A DNA stretch of 64,000 bases from Chryseobacterium hagamense (GCF_007991455.1 NZ_BJYJ01000004.1:209740-273739); one strand, 5' to 3'. Shown: positions 1 through 9,589, counted from the first letter of the stretch. Notes: generated from the letters alone by a model not told the origin. Numbers and translations: made by a program.

Positions 1-111
1 AATATTCATACTTCCCCCAATTACAAAGTGGAACTGGAGTTTCAGCCGCAGGAAGAAATCACCGTCAGCAGAGAGAGGGTAAAGGATTTTAAAGACTGGC
101 TGGTAAGCTAA
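1..111 (+). CDS. C-terminal end of a probable LytTR-type response regulator (partial)
   Basis: Only the last 36 codons are in the window; the reading frame is open from base 1 and ends in TAA. The tail reads EITVSRERVKDFKDWLVS, which resembles the final strand and helix of LytTR DNA-binding domains (pattern 'i.vSr..lkdfk..l'), commonly the output domain of response regulators paired with membrane histidine kinases in Bacteroidota. The next gene is convergent, so this is the last gene of its transcript. The match rests on a short stretch, so the family call is tentative. Confidence 0.5.
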   Translation, partial: NIHTSPNYKVELEFQPQEEITVSRERVKDFKDWLVS

Positions 112-168
112 TCTGGATTATTTATTGTTATCAATTATCATTCATAACTCATCATTAATGACTCATAA

Positions 169-1065
169 CTACTTATAGTCGATACGGTTAGATTCCGTGT
201 CTTCAAGCTGTTGTAGAATAGATTTCGGTATTTCATCGCTGTCGATCGGGAAGCTGATGGAATCGGTAACGAATGTTCTCCGGTCTGCTTTCTGAAAGAT
301 TTCAAAAAGGGCAATCGGTTCCTGATTGAAACTGATACACGTACTTATAAAATGCAATTCATGGAGCTTATATTCTGGATTCTTCAGCTTTTCCTTGATA
401 TCTTTTATCCTTGAGATAAAATGCCGCTGCCGGATGAAGGTATTGCTGTTCATGATGATGAAAACATAGTCTGAATAAGCGGTAACCTTCCCGAAATACT
501 TGTGACGGTCGCCGCCGCTTCGCTCGATGAAATACTCGCCGGTGGTTTCCGATCTGTAGATTTCCGTAGCGGAACGCCAGATCCGGTTGTCTTTTATTTG
601 GGACGGATTTTCCGGAAGATTCCGGTTATAGGAATACCAGCAGCCCACCAGGCGGTCCAGCAGATCCGTATTCTGCCTGACGTTGTTCATCTCAATCCGC
701 AAATCATTAAAATTAAAGGATTCCGTATTTGAATTGATGAAATCGATATAATTTGAGTAGCCCAATACTTTTACGATCACACTCAGTTTCGCAAGATTCG
801 GCTTGCTGAGAACGGCATTTTTATTCTGGCTGGATTTTTTTAATTTATTGATAATCAAATGTTCATAAAGATAGTTCGATCCCAGGAGATCGGGCTTTTT
901 CTTAATTCTTTTTTCTTTCCATTCTTTGATGATCAAATCGTTGAGTTCAGCAGCGATATAAGACCACTCCGTTTTTGAAACATCTTCCCACCGGTTCTTC
1001 TTCAGGAACTGCATGCTCAGAAAATTCATCAGCTTTTCAAGATGCAGGAGATCTTCTCTTGTCAT
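169..1065 (-). CDS. Hypothetical cytoplasmic protein, 298 aa
   Basis: I do not recognise this family. No signal peptide or membrane segment is visible. The first ~130 residues are lysine-rich and look helical, with a conserved-looking W-K-E-K-R-I-K-K-K-P-D-L-L-G stretch near residue 50. The second half (from about residue 150) looks like a beta-rich domain with many aromatic residues (GCWYSYNR, YFIERSGGDRHKYFGKV). It is transcribed alone, divergently from the glycine-rich protein at 1178 and convergent with the partial regulator. Codon use is like its neighbours, and the frame is long and clean. Confidence 0.7.
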   Translation of the reverse strand: MTREDLLHLEKLMNFLSMQFLKKNRWEDVSKTEWSYIAAELNDLIIKEWKEKRIKKKPDLLGSNYLYEHLIINKLKKSSQNKNAVLSKPNLAKLSVIVKVLGYSNYIDFINSNTESFNFNDLRIEMNNVRQNTDLLDRLVGCWYSYNRNLPENPSQIKDNRIWRSATEIYRSETTGEYFIERSGGDRHKYFGKVTAYSDYVFIIMNSNTFIRQRHFISRIKDIKEKLKNPEYKLHELHFISTCISFNQEPIALFEIFQKADRRTFVTDSISFPIDSDEIPKSILQQLEDTESNRIDYK

Positions 1066-1177
1066 TTTGGTTTATTTAAGACGAATATAAGATTAATTTA
1101 AAACTAAATAATGCCCTGTTAAGACTTTTATATTTTAAAATCAAATGATATTTGAATAGAAACTAAAAGTTGACACA

Positions 1178-1891
1178 ATGAAAACCATCATCTTACCCGA
1201 AAACGATCTGCTTTGGAACAGGCTCCGGCATTTTACACCGGATCATCCGGATGCAGAATTTCCTTTTTCCAGGAAACTGGCTCAGGAACAAAACTGGACC
1301 AGAAGCTTTACCCTGGAAGCCATTGAAGAATATAAGAAATTCATCTATCTGTGCTGTGTACTGCCCAACGGCGCTTCTCCCAGTGAAATCGTCGATAAGG
1401 TCTGGCATCTGCATCTTACATATACTCAGAATTACTGGGAAGAGTTCTGTCCGGATATCCTGCAGCGGAAACTGCATCATCATCCGTCACCGGGAGGCAG
1501 AAATGAAGCTGGAAAGCACAGAAAATGGTTTGCGGAAACGCTGGAAAATTATCGTAAAGTCTTCGGAGAAATGCCGCCGGAAGAAATCTGGCTCACGAAA
1601 AATGCAGGAAAACCTTTTAGGTTTTTTAAAAAATATTTTCGTTTCCTGGCGTTGTTACCGCTGCTGTTGACGGTAATTTCCTGCTCGGGGGAAGGCAGCA
1701 TGGCTTTTACCGGAATTTTTTTCATTATCATCATATGGGGCATTATCAGATCATCTAAAGCAAATAATAAAGACAATGATTCTGACGGAAGTTCCTGTTT
1801 TTCGGGAATCTGCGGGGGAAATGATTCCTCCGGTTCCGGACATTCCTGCGGAAGCAGTTGCGGAGGTTGCGGAGGATGTGGAGGAGATTAG
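1178..1891 (+). CDS. TIGR04222/DUF1399-like glycine-rich membrane protein
   Basis: A 237-residue protein in two parts. The N-terminal half (about 1-140) carries the pattern EIVDKVWHLHLTYTQNYWEEFC, typical of the glycine-rich-domain/DUF1399 group, in which a 'D.vWH.H...T..Y...C' motif recurs. Two hydrophobic segments follow (about 150-166 and 172-190). The tail is almost pure Gly/Ser/Cys with repeated CGG and CGS units, as in TIGR04222 membrane proteins. The function of this group is not established. The cysteine-rich tail could bind metal or form disulfides, but that is a guess. It stands alone, divergent from the gene at 169-1065. Confidence 0.75.
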   Translation: MKTIILPENDLLWNRLRHFTPDHPDAEFPFSRKLAQEQNWTRSFTLEAIEEYKKFIYLCCVLPNGASPSEIVDKVWHLHLTYTQNYWEEFCPDILQRKLHHHPSPGGRNEAGKHRKWFAETLENYRKVFGEMPPEEIWLTKNAGKPFRFFKKYFRFLALLPLLLTVISCSGEGSMAFTGIFFIIIIWGIIRSSKANNKDNDSDGSSCFSGICGGNDSSGSGHSCGSSCGGCGGCGGD

Positions 1892-2092
1892 TTGAAATAA
1901 ATTCGATGATATTCAGTTTAATTTTTCAATCAGCCAGACAGGTGAAAAAGTAAAATAGTTGGGTTGGAACTTTAAAACGGGTTTGATGCAGCAGCGGGTA
2001 TTCTTGGCCATGAAAACTTCCGGTATCCGGCTTTCATCTTCGGACCTGTTTAATCCGGGTTCTTTTTGGAGTTCACGTTAATTAATACAATA

Positions 2093-2470
2093 ATGAAAAG
2101 GATAATCATTCATGCAGTTCCGGTGGCCACCAGTTTGATCTGGCTCCTTCTCTCCGGCCATCCGCTTAATCCATTTGTTTTAAAAGGCCCTGCTTTTCTG
2201 AAGTTTTATCTGATTCTCCTTATCGGATTTTATGCTTCAGCTTTTATTTTAAAAAAACATAATGTGCACTTATCACGAATAAGCTTTTCCGGAATGGTCT
2301 TCCTTTTCATACTGGGGGCCATCAAGCTGATCAGGGGAATGGTTCTGGGAAAGCCCATAGGTTTTCTGCTATTGATCTTAATATTGGAATTTATTGTTTT
2401 ACTGGTAATTAAATCAAATTATATCAACTTTAACACGAAGCAAAAATTTCCCGATGATTTTAAAAAATAA
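2093..2470 (+). CDS. Small hypothetical integral membrane protein
   Basis: A 125-residue protein with about four hydrophobic segments (LIWLLLSG.., FLKFYLILLIGFYASAFIL, FSGMVFLFILGAI, GFLLLILILEFIVLLVI) and short basic loops. The frame can be extended upstream to a TTG at 2066, but the ATG at 2093 followed by Lys-Arg and a hydrophobic stretch is the better start. Family not recognised. Its stop codon lies inside the hairpin that terminates the convergent mnmA gene. Confidence 0.6.
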   Translation: MKRIIIHAVPVATSLIWLLLSGHPLNPFVLKGPAFLKFYLILLIGFYASAFILKKHNVHLSRISFSGMVFLFILGAIKLIRGMVLGKPIGFLLLILILEFIVLLVIKSNYINFNTKQKFPDDFKK

Positions 2471-2493
2471 ACCCGGAACAGATTTCCGGGTTT
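2469..2493 (-). terminator. Rho-independent terminator of mnmA
   Basis: Perfect 10-bp stem, AAACCCGGAA with TTCCGGGTTT, and a 5-nt loop. Read on the minus strand the stem is followed by a run of T. It overlaps the stop codon of the convergent plus-strand membrane-protein gene. Confidence 0.8.
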
Positions 2494-2536
2494 AGATATG
2501 ATATAACAAAACAGGCTACATAAAGATATTTTTCTT

Positions 2537-3724
2537 TTATGAAATTACCCCGCTTCCGATCAGCTCATCTTCTGTATACCAGGCTGCAAACTGGCCTTCT
2601 GCAATGGCAGACTGAGGCTCTTCGAACGCTATATAAAATCCTTCTTCAAACTGATACAACGTCGCTTTCTGCAATGGCTGGCGGTATCTGAATCTGGCCA
2701 TCACTTCCATTGATTCTCCGTTTTTAAGCCTCAGGTCTTCACGAACCCAGTGAAGCTCTGAATTGTCTATTTTTAAAGCTCTTTTCAGTAATCCCGGGAA
2801 CTGATGGCCTTCTCCTACGAAAAGGATATTGTTTTCCATATCTCTGGAGATGATAAAACAGCTTTCCTTATGGCCGCCGATACCAAGTCCTTTGCTTTGT
2901 CCGATGGTGAAAAACTGGGCACCCTGATGCTTACCGATTACTTTTCCGTCGGATTTTTTATAATTAATCTTCCGGCTCAGGTATTCCAGTTCTTTGTGTT
3001 TTGAAGAAAATTCAGGGGTTTCCTGGGCAAACAGAGGTGAATCTTTGAAAATTTCTACGATTTCCCCTTCTTTCGGAACCAGTTGCTGTTGTAAAAATTG
3101 CGGAAGGCTTACTTTCCCGATGAAGCATAATCCCTGGGAGTCTTTTTTATCTGCTGTAACCAACCCGATTTCCTTGGCGATTTCCCTTACCTGCGGTTTC
3201 GTCAGTTCGCCGATCGGAAACAGCGCTTTAGACAACTGATCCTGGCTCAGCTGGCATAAGAAATACGACTGGTCTTTGTTGTTATCTTTTCCGGCCAGAA
3301 GATGGAAAATTTCCTTACCGCTTTCATCAGTCGTTGAATCGACTCTTGCATAATGCCCTGTAGCTACTTTATCTGCACCCAGCGACATCGCCGTTTTCAG
3401 AAAAACATCAAATTTCACTTCCCGGTTGCACAGGACATCCGGATTCGGCGTACGCCCTTTCTGATATTCGTCGAACATGTAGTCCACGATTCTTTCTTTG
3501 TAAAGATCGCTCATATCGATCACCTGGAAAGGGATCCCAAGCTTTTGGGCAACCATCAGCGCATCATTGCTGTCCTCGATCCACGGGCATTCGTCTTCCA
3601 GGGTTACGGAAGCATCGTTCCAGTTCCTCATAAACAAAGCCACCACTTCATGGCCCTGCTGCTGCAACAGATAGGCTGTTACACTTGAGTCTACACCTCC
3701 GGAGAGGCCTACTACTACTTTCAT
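2537..3724 (-). CDS. mnmA: tRNA-uridine 2-sulfurtransferase MnmA
   Basis: Installs the 2-thio group on U34 of tRNA-Lys/Glu/Gln using sulfur relayed from a cysteine desulfurase. The PP-loop GLSGGVDSS lies at residues 6-14. The two catalytic cysteines are C99 (in [12 protein letters not shown]) and C200 (in [10 protein letters not shown]), matching the C102/C199 pair of the E. coli enzyme. At 395 residues it is slightly longer than usual, with an insertion of about 30 residues around 230-260. It is a single-gene transcript with a -7 box upstream near 3775 and a terminator at 2469-2493. Confidence 0.97.
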   Translation of the reverse strand: MKVVVGLSGGVDSSVTAYLLQQQGHEVVALFMRNWNDASVTLEDECPWIEDSNDALMVAQKLGIPFQVIDMSDLYKERIVDYMFDEYQKGRTPNPDVLCNREVKFDVFLKTAMSLGADKVATGHYARVDSTTDESGKEIFHLLAGKDNNKDQSYFLCQLSQDQLSKALFPIGELTKPQVREIAKEIGLVTADKKDSQGLCFIGKVSLPQFLQQQLVPKEGEIVEIFKDSPLFAQETPEFSSKHKELEYLSRKINYKKSDGKVIGKHQGAQFFTIGQSKGLGIGGHKESCFIISRDMENNILFVGEGHQFPGLLKRALKIDNSELHWVREDLRLKNGESMEVMARFRYRQPLQKATLYQFEEGFYIAFEEPQSAIAEGQFAAWYTEDELIGSGVIS

Positions 3725-3774
3725 TGTATTTCAATTTTACGAAACTCTTAACGGGAGTTCTTAGTTTGACGCTG

Positions 3775-3802
3775 CAAAAGTACAATTAAAAAGATTCGCA
3801 AA
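3775..3802 (-). promoter_or_regulatory. Probable promoter of mnmA
   Basis: On the minus strand a TACTTTTG box (3782-3775) fits the Bacteroidota -7 consensus TAnnTTTG. A TTTG (3802-3799) lies 16 nt upstream, slightly short of the usual 18-20 nt. The predicted start is near 3768, giving a leader of about 44 nt. Confidence 0.4.
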
Positions 3803-3832
3803 AAAATGATAATTTAGACATCGATAAAAACA

Positions 3833-4366
3833 ATGTCTATGAAAAAGCTTATGATCTCTCTATCTATCCTGTTTTCAGGTTTTATATTTTCTCAGGAGGT
3901 TATGGAAACTCCGGTGCAGAATAACAGCCGCTGGACTTTCGGAGGCGGGGTCGGCTTCGGCTTCGGAAGCAACAGTTACTTCAATCTTTCGGCAGCGCCA
4001 AGGGTCGGGTATATGCTGACCAACGATCTTGAAGGCGGGGTATTGGGAAGTGTCTCCTGGCAGAAATCCAATGCCTATAGCTCAACGATGTTCGGCGTTG
4101 GGCCGTTTCTGAATTATTATATCGCCAGAACATTTTTTATAAGTGCCAATTATCAGCATTATTTTATCAATTATAAAGATAAAATTTATGATTTTAATGC
4201 CAAGACCAATGAAGATGCACTGTATCTGGGCGGAGGCTATATGCAGAGAATCGGAAATAATTCTTATCTGCAGTTAGGCTTGATGTACAATGTATTATGG
4301 AAAGAGAATTCAAGTATTTTTTCAAGCGGACTGGCTCCCAGCATCGGGTTTGTTGTGGGGCTGTAA
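3833..4366 (+). CDS. Outer-membrane beta-barrel protein, 177 aa
   Basis: A signal peptide is clear (MKKLMISLSILFSGFIFSQ, cut likely after FSQ). The mature part alternates aromatic and Gly-rich strands (GGGVGFGFGSNSYFNLSAAPRVGYML, FISANYQHYFINY, YLGGGYMQRIGNNSYLQLGLMYNVLW) and ends in GFVVGL, as expected for a small 8-stranded barrel. ATG codons occur at 3833 and 3839; either is possible. The role is unknown. It is monocistronic and divergent from mnmA. Confidence 0.8.
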   Translation: MSMKKLMISLSILFSGFIFSQEVMETPVQNNSRWTFGGGVGFGFGSNSYFNLSAAPRVGYMLTNDLEGGVLGSVSWQKSNAYSSTMFGVGPFLNYYIARTFFISANYQHYFINYKDKIYDFNAKTNEDALYLGGGYMQRIGNNSYLQLGLMYNVLWKENSSIFSSGLAPSIGFVVGL

Positions 4367-4370
4367 TAAA

Positions 4371-4400
4371 AAATTCCCGGATCAGATTTTCCGGGAATTT
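4371..4400. terminator. Hairpin terminator between convergent genes
   Basis: Perfect 10-bp stem AAATTCCCGG / CCGGGAATTT with a 10-nt loop. It lies 4 nt after the barrel-protein stop. On the minus strand it is followed by T6, so it mainly serves the secreted-protein gene ending at 4428. Confidence 0.75.
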
Positions 4401-4427
4401 CTAATGGTAAATACCTGTTTCTTTGCA

Positions 4428-4988
4428 TTAAAAAAAAACGATCCAGGTATTGCCGCCAAACGTAAACAATGAACCGTTGAACGGTGTTGAAGGATTGGGG
4501 CTTGATACATTTACCGTACTTGGATTTGTACCACATCCGATATTCATAGTATATCCGCCAGCTGTACCACCTCCAGGTACACTTGTACTGAATTTTATAC
4601 CTGTCCAGGTGGTAACGTTACTAAAGATAACAGGGATTTGCTGAGGAGGATTTGCTCCCAGGTTATAATGGGTTCCGTTAAACATCCATCCGTCGATCAG
4701 AGGAGTATTGGGATAAGCCGGATTAAATGTATTCGATAAATTGACATTTCCATCGTAATAGGCTTCAACAGCTGTAACTCCGGGATTCGGAGAAGCCGGT
4801 AAAACCGGTACGGTACCAACAAAAAGCTTGGATTCGATCAGGGGGGTACAGCCTGTACTTGGACTGCCGAGATTCGATTTCCAGATGGTATATTCAATAT
4901 TATAAGGAGACAGGTTCTGTATGTATAAAGCCTGGGCAAAAGTGCAATAAGACATCAATCCTGCAGCGAGCAATAAAAGCTTTTTCAT
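4428..4988 (-). CDS. Secreted hypothetical protein, 186 aa
   Basis: Signal peptide MKKLLLLAAGLMSYCTFAQ, then a Gly/Pro/Asn/Thr-rich, lysine-poor beta-type sequence with several short repeats of N-P or P-N and three scattered cysteines. No catalytic motif is recognised. It starts 4 nt after the stop of the lipoprotein gene at 4993-5373, so the two are very likely one transcript and are both exported. Confidence 0.75.
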   Translation of the reverse strand: MKKLLLLAAGLMSYCTFAQALYIQNLSPYNIEYTIWKSNLGSPSTGCTPLIESKLFVGTVPVLPASPNPGVTAVEAYYDGNVNLSNTFNPAYPNTPLIDGWMFNGTHYNLGANPPQQIPVIFSNVTTWTGIKFSTSVPGGGTAGGYTMNIGCGTNPSTVNVSSPNPSTPFNGSLFTFGGNTWIVFF

Positions 4989-4992
4989 AGGT

Positions 4993-5373
4993 TTAGTTTT
5001 GGGATTTGTAGTTTTGATTCATCTGTCTGTTGTAGTCTCCATAAACTTTTACAGCCCATTTCAGGATTTTTTCTCTGTCATTTGCCGTTTGGCGTTCGAT
5101 TTCAGCCATGCTGATGCCTGAAGAGACAATAAGTCCCTTAGCAGCAGGAATCAGAAGATCCTTTTTTTCATCACTGAGTTCTGCCGAAGTTCTGGGCTGT
5201 GAAGGATCTGGTTCTTTCATCATGGCCACCTTTCTTATGGCAGCATTGAATTTTCCTACAGCCTCAGATTGGCTAATCTGGGTAGCAGCGGTACTGGCTG
5301 TCGTTTCATTGGTACATGAAAAAATGGTAAGCAATGGAACGGCCATCACCAAAAGCATTTTGTTGATTTTCAT
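4993..5373 (-). CDS. Small lipoprotein, 126 aa
   Basis: The N-terminus MKINKMLLVMAVPLLTIFSC is a lipoprotein signal with the lipid-anchored Cys at residue 20. The mature domain is short and helical (QSEAVGKFNAAIRKVAMM, EKILKWAVKVYGDYNRQMNQ). Family not recognised. It is first in a two-gene unit with the secreted protein at 4428-4988. Confidence 0.75.
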   Translation of the reverse strand: MKINKMLLVMAVPLLTIFSCTNETTASTAATQISQSEAVGKFNAAIRKVAMMKEPDPSQPRTSAELSDEKKDLLIPAAKGLIVSSGISMAEIERQTANDREKILKWAVKVYGDYNRQMNQNYKSQN

Positions 5374-5463
5374 ATTAATTAATTTTGTCCGGTAAAATTA
5401 ATCAATTTTATCAATTAATCATTATTTAGTGAATAAAATGCAATTTTTGTGGTACCTACATAA

Positions 5464-5493
5464 AAAAGCACCGGGAAACTTCCCGGTGCTTTT
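5464..5493 (-). terminator. Terminator of clpC
   Basis: Perfect 10-bp stem AGCACCGGGA / TCCCGGTGCT with a 4-nt loop, extended by A:T pairs and followed on the minus strand by a T run. It sits 20 nt downstream of the clpC stop codon. Confidence 0.9.
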
Positions 5494-5513
5494 CATATGA
5501 TTAAATTATTTAT

Positions 5514-8048
5514 TTATGACTGAGATTTTTCAGCAGCCGATTTTTTTGGCTTCGAGCTCTTTCCGGCTAATCCGTCTTTGGCTTCGTTCAGATCGAGAAC
5601 CACGGTTTCTCCTTCAGATAATTGTTTGTTTACCAGCATCTCAGCTAATAAATCTTCAATATACTTCTGGATTGCCCGTTTCAATGGTCTTGCCCCGAAA
5701 TCTTTATCCCATCCTTTATCTGAAATGAAATCTTTGGCTTCATCGGTCAATTCAACTTTATAGCCTAATTTTTCAAGTCTGCTGTACAGCTTGTTCAGCT
5801 CAAGATCAATAATTCTCTTGATATCATCTTTTTCAAGGGAATTAAAGATTACGATATCGTCAATCCTGTTCAGGAATTCCGGTGAGAATGCTTTTTTAAG
5901 GGCATTTTCAATAGTACTTCTCGCTCTTGAATCCGAAGTGGATTTTTTCGCAGAAGTTCCGAATCCTACACCGTCACCGAAATCTTTTAGATCTCTTGTA
6001 CCGATGTTGGAAGTAAGAATAATGATCGTGTTTCTGAAATCGATTTTTCTTCCTAAACTATCGGTCACATGTCCTTCATCCAGAATCTGCAGCAGAATAT
6101 TGAATACATCAGGATGCGCTTTTTCAATCTCATCCAGAAGAACCACTGCATAAGGTTTTCTTCGTACGGCTTCCGTCAGCTGACCCCCTTCTTCATACCC
6201 AACATATCCCGGAGGTGCACCCACCAATCTGGAAACAGCAAATTTCTCCATGTATTCACTCATATCAATCCTGATCAACGATTCATCAGACTCGAATAAC
6301 TCTCTTGCCATTACCTTTGCCAGCTCGGTTTTACCCACTCCTGTTGTTCCCAGGAAGATGAAAGTACCGATCGGGCGGTTCGGATCTTTAAGACCGGCTC
6401 TGTTTCTCTGGATGGCTTTCACTACTTTCTTAACGGCATCTTCCTGTCCAATAACTTTTCCATTCAGATGGCTGTCCATACCGGCCAGTTTATCCAGCTC
6501 GTTTTTGCCCACTTTCGTTACAGGAACACCACTCATCATCGAAACTACTTCCGCAACATTCTCCTCGCTTACGGTTTCTTTTTTCTCCTTTACATCCTTA
6601 TCCCATTTCTCCTGGGCAGAATTCAGCTCCATCTGAAGTCTTTCCTCCTCATCTTTCAGCTTTCTGGCTTCAAGATAATCCTGAGCTTTCACAGCTTTCT
6701 GCTTCAGTTCCTTGATGTCTTCAATTTTCTTCTCAAAATCGATAATCTCAGTAGGAACCTTCATGTTTTTGATATATACACGGGATCCTGCTTCGTCCAT
6801 TGCGTCAATCGCTTTGTCCGGTAAGAAACGGTCTGTAATATATCTTGAAGTTAAATTCACACATGCAGCAATGGCTTCATCCGTATAAACCACATTGTGA
6901 TGCTCTTCGTATTTATCTTTGATCTGATTCAGGATCTGGATGGTTTCATCAATGGAAGTCGGTTCTACCATAACTTTCTGGAATCTTCTTTCCAGAGCAC
7001 CGTCCTTCTCAATGTATTGACGGTATTCGTCCAGCGTCGTTGCTCCGATGCATTGGATTTCCCCTCTGGCCAAAGCAGGCTTGAACATATTCGATGCGTC
7101 AAGGCTTCCTGTTGAACTTCCTGCTCCTACAATGGTATGAAGCTCATCGATAAACAAAATAACATCTCTGTTTTTCTCCAGCTCCGTCATGATGGCCTTC
7201 ATTCTTTCCTCAAACTGTCCACGGTATTTGGTTCCGGCTACCAGACTGGCAAGATCCAGAGTAATTACTCTTTTTCCAAAAAGAACCCGTGACACTTTTT
7301 TCTGCTGAATTCTCAGAGCTAGTCCTTCTGCGATAGCCGATTTACCTACACCCGGCTCCCCGATAAGAAGCGGATTGTTTTTCTTTCTTCGGGACAAAAT
7401 CTGGGAAACCCTTTCAATTTCTTTTTCACGCCCGATTACAGGGTCCAATTTCCCGTCTCTGGCGAGTGAAGTAAGGTCCCTTCCGAAATTATCCAGCGTA
7501 GGGGTTTTGCTTTTGGCAGAACCCAGATTGCCTGTTGGCTTTCTCATCTGCTCAAAATCCTCTCTTTCATCATCGTCATCGTAGGCACTCATCTGAGGCG
7601 CCTGCCCGGAATTTTTGAGCATGGTCTGATATTCTTTTGAAACGCCTTCATAGTCAACGTCATAAGCTCCTAAGATATTGGAAGTAGGATCCTCATATTT
7701 GTAGAGAATGCCTAAAAGCAAATGAACGGTATTGATTTCGTTGCTTTTATATTGCCGGCATTCAAGTTCGGCACGCTTAACGGCATGGTCTGCCATTTTC
7801 GTGAAAGAAATATTGGAAACCTCCTCAGAAATAGGATTTAGACTTGCTGTATTTAAAGTTTCAATTTTTCTTCTGATTTGGGTTAGATCCGCATTAAGGT
7901 TTTGAAGGATTTCTTTTGCAGAGTTTTCTGTTTTTATAATACCTAAAAGTAGATGTTCTGTATTAAGAAATTCACTTTTGAGCCTTTTCGCTTCGCTCTT
8001 GCTTTGTTTGAACACCTGGCTCAAACCTTGTGAAAACTTATAATCCAT
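5514..8048 (-). CDS. clpC: ClpC-type AAA+ ATPase (Clp protease ATP-binding subunit)
   Basis: HSP100 unfoldase expected to feed substrates to ClpP. The order is two N-terminal Clp-N repeats (about 1-145), an acidic linker, AAA-1 with Walker A GEPGVGKS, a middle segment with a UVR-like coiled coil (KAVKAQDYLEARKLKDEEER), AAA-2 with Walker A GTTGVGKT, and the C-terminal Clp domain. A GVGFG segment matches the ClpP-docking loop. The start at 8048 (MDYKFSQGLSQVF) is preferred over an in-frame ATG 12 nt upstream, because ClpC N-termini begin this way. The tail is Lys/Ser-rich. Confidence 0.97.
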   Translation of the reverse strand: MDYKFSQGLSQVFKQSKSEAKRLKSEFLNTEHLLLGIIKTENSAKEILQNLNADLTQIRRKIETLNTASLNPISEEVSNISFTKMADHAVKRAELECRQYKSNEINTVHLLLGILYKYEDPTSNILGAYDVDYEGVSKEYQTMLKNSGQAPQMSAYDDDDEREDFEQMRKPTGNLGSAKSKTPTLDNFGRDLTSLARDGKLDPVIGREKEIERVSQILSRRKKNNPLLIGEPGVGKSAIAEGLALRIQQKKVSRVLFGKRVITLDLASLVAGTKYRGQFEERMKAIMTELEKNRDVILFIDELHTIVGAGSSTGSLDASNMFKPALARGEIQCIGATTLDEYRQYIEKDGALERRFQKVMVEPTSIDETIQILNQIKDKYEEHHNVVYTDEAIAACVNLTSRYITDRFLPDKAIDAMDEAGSRVYIKNMKVPTEIIDFEKKIEDIKELKQKAVKAQDYLEARKLKDEEERLQMELNSAQEKWDKDVKEKKETVSEENVAEVVSMMSGVPVTKVGKNELDKLAGMDSHLNGKVIGQEDAVKKVVKAIQRNRAGLKDPNRPIGTFIFLGTTGVGKTELAKVMARELFESDESLIRIDMSEYMEKFAVSRLVGAPPGYVGYEEGGQLTEAVRRKPYAVVLLDEIEKAHPDVFNILLQILDEGHVTDSLGRKIDFRNTIIILTSNIGTRDLKDFGDGVGFGTSAKKSTSDSRARSTIENALKKAFSPEFLNRIDDIVIFNSLEKDDIKRIIDLELNKLYSRLEKLGYKVELTDEAKDFISDKGWDKDFGARPLKRAIQKYIEDLLAEMLVNKQLSEGETVVLDLNEAKDGLAGKSSKPKKSAAEKSQS

Positions 8049-8172
8049 AATATATCTCATTAGAATAAAGGCAACATTGCCGTTTATTCATTATCTAAAT
8101 TACAAATATTTTACCAAAAACCAATAAATGACTTTATGGCAGAAAAAATTTTATTATCTTATTGGAAATGAT

Positions 8173-8180
8173 TAAGTTTG
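8173..8180 (+). promoter_or_regulatory. -7 element upstream of the small membrane protein gene
   Basis: TAAGTTTG fits TAnnTTTG and lies 20 nt before the ATG at 8201. No good -33 TTG is seen at the usual spacing. Confidence 0.35.
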
Positions 8181-8200
8181 TTGTGCTTTAAAAATTTCCC

Positions 8201-8425
8201 ATGATTCCCGAAATTGCCACTTATATAGGATATTCCGCATCATTGTTTATTGTATTGAGCTTTATACTGAAAGACATCCGGAAAATAAGGATCGTAAACA
8301 TGATCGGCTGTATCTGTTTTGTCATTTACGGAATCTTCAGCGGGATGCTTTGGCCGGTCATCATCCCGAACGGTCTAATCTGTTTTATCCAGATCTACCA
8401 CCTGCTGGCGGATAAAAGAAAATAA
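8201..8425 (+). CDS. Small YgjV/SemiSWEET-like membrane protein
   Basis: 74 residues forming three hydrophobic helices: IATYIGYSASLFIVLSFIL, RKIRIVNMIGCICFVIYGIF, and MLWPVIIPNGLICFIQIYHLL. The three-helix layout, the conserved basic turn after helix 1 and the PNG turn in helix 3 match the YgjV-like/SemiSWEET-type small family. Its stop overlaps the start of the following glycosyltransferase by one base (TAATG), so the two are translationally coupled. Confidence 0.7.
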   Translation: MIPEIATYIGYSASLFIVLSFILKDIRKIRIVNMIGCICFVIYGIFSGMLWPVIIPNGLICFIQIYHLLADKRK

Positions 8426-9531
8426 TGCAGCGGAAAAAGACCATTATTTCTGCTTTCAGCAATCTATATACCGATCAGCGTATCGAAAAAGTGTGCCGGA
8501 CTTTACATGAAAACGGGTATGAGATTGAGCTGATCGGCAACACCTGGAACGGTGCTGAAAAAATGTCACGGCCTTATCCTTTTACAAGAATCCCCCTGGT
8601 TTCTAAAAGTTTAAAGACGGCTTATTTTGAATTCAACTGGAAATTATACGGGGAATTGAAACGGAAAGCGGATCAGGATACCATTCTGTATGCCAATGAC
8701 CTGGATGCTTTGCTTCCCAATTCTATTCTAGCTGAAAAATTAAGGATTCCATTGATCTTCGACAGTCATGAAATTTTTTCTGAAATGCCGGCGATCCAGG
8801 GCAGAATGTCGCAGAAACTGTGGCGTTATCTCGAAAGAAAACTGGTTCCCGGACAGCCGTTGATGATTACAGCCAGCACAGGATATGCCCGTTGGTTTAG
8901 AAAAAAATACGGGGTTGATCCCGTAGTTATTCAGAACGCGCCGAGAAGATTGGATTTCAGCCGTCATATTCCCGACAATCAGCCCAAAATTATCCTGTAC
9001 CAGGGAGCCATCAATCCGTTTCGCGGCATCGACAAGGCCATTCTTGCAATGAAACATCTGGAGAATGCTGTTTTTAAAATAGCAGGGGACGGCCCGGTGA
9101 AAAAGGAATATGAACTCCTTGTTTCAAGAGAAAATTTACAGCATAAAGTTGAATTTCTGGGTAAGCTGCTGCCGGAAGATCTCCGAAAAGTAACCCTTAA
9201 TGCCGACTGCGGGATGAGCATTGAAGAGAATGGGGGAGAGAGCTACTATTATTCCTTACCGAATAAAGTCCTGGATGCTATTCAGGCACGCGTGCCGGTC
9301 ATTCTGTCAAATCTTCCTGAAATGCAGAATATTAAGCGACAATTTGACATTGGTGAAATCATCAGCAGCCATCAGCCGGAGGATATTGCAAAGGCTATTC
9401 AAACGGTTTTACGTAAAGGAAGAATGAATTACCAGACTGAACTTGAAAAAGCTGCAGGCCTCTTTTGCTGGGAAAATGAAGAAAAGAAGCTGCTCGGAGT
9501 TTTTGAGAAAGCATCAGGTATTCGGATCTGA
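8425..9531 (+). CDS. Glycosyltransferase family 4 protein
   Basis: 368 residues with the two-lobed GT-B layout. The C-lobe has ILYQGAINPFRGIDKAI, KIAGDGPV, VEFLGKLLPEDL and then the donor-site pattern GMSIEENGGESYYYSLPNKVLDAIQARVPVI, as in GT4 retaining transferases. The N-lobe holds YANDLDALLP and FDSHEIFSE. The acceptor and sugar are unknown; cell-surface glycan synthesis is likely. Start ATG at 8425 overlaps the preceding stop. Confidence 0.9.
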   Translation: MQRKKTIISAFSNLYTDQRIEKVCRTLHENGYEIELIGNTWNGAEKMSRPYPFTRIPLVSKSLKTAYFEFNWKLYGELKRKADQDTILYANDLDALLPNSILAEKLRIPLIFDSHEIFSEMPAIQGRMSQKLWRYLERKLVPGQPLMITASTGYARWFRKKYGVDPVVIQNAPRRLDFSRHIPDNQPKIILYQGAINPFRGIDKAILAMKHLENAVFKIAGDGPVKKEYELLVSRENLQHKVEFLGKLLPEDLRKVTLNADCGMSIEENGGESYYYSLPNKVLDAIQARVPVILSNLPEMQNIKRQFDIGEIISSHQPEDIAKAIQTVLRKGRMNYQTELEKAAGLFCWENEEKKLLGVFEKASGIRI

Positions 9532-9581
9532 ACCTAATTATTTCCAGGGTTGCCCGATTACATTATCTTTTTTAAATTGGC

Positions 9582-9589
9582 TATCTTTG
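9582..9589 (+). promoter_or_regulatory. -7 element of the sufE operon
   Basis: TATCTTTG fits TAnnTTTG and lies 20 nt upstream of the sufE ATG at 9610. The -33 region is not convincing. Confidence 0.4.
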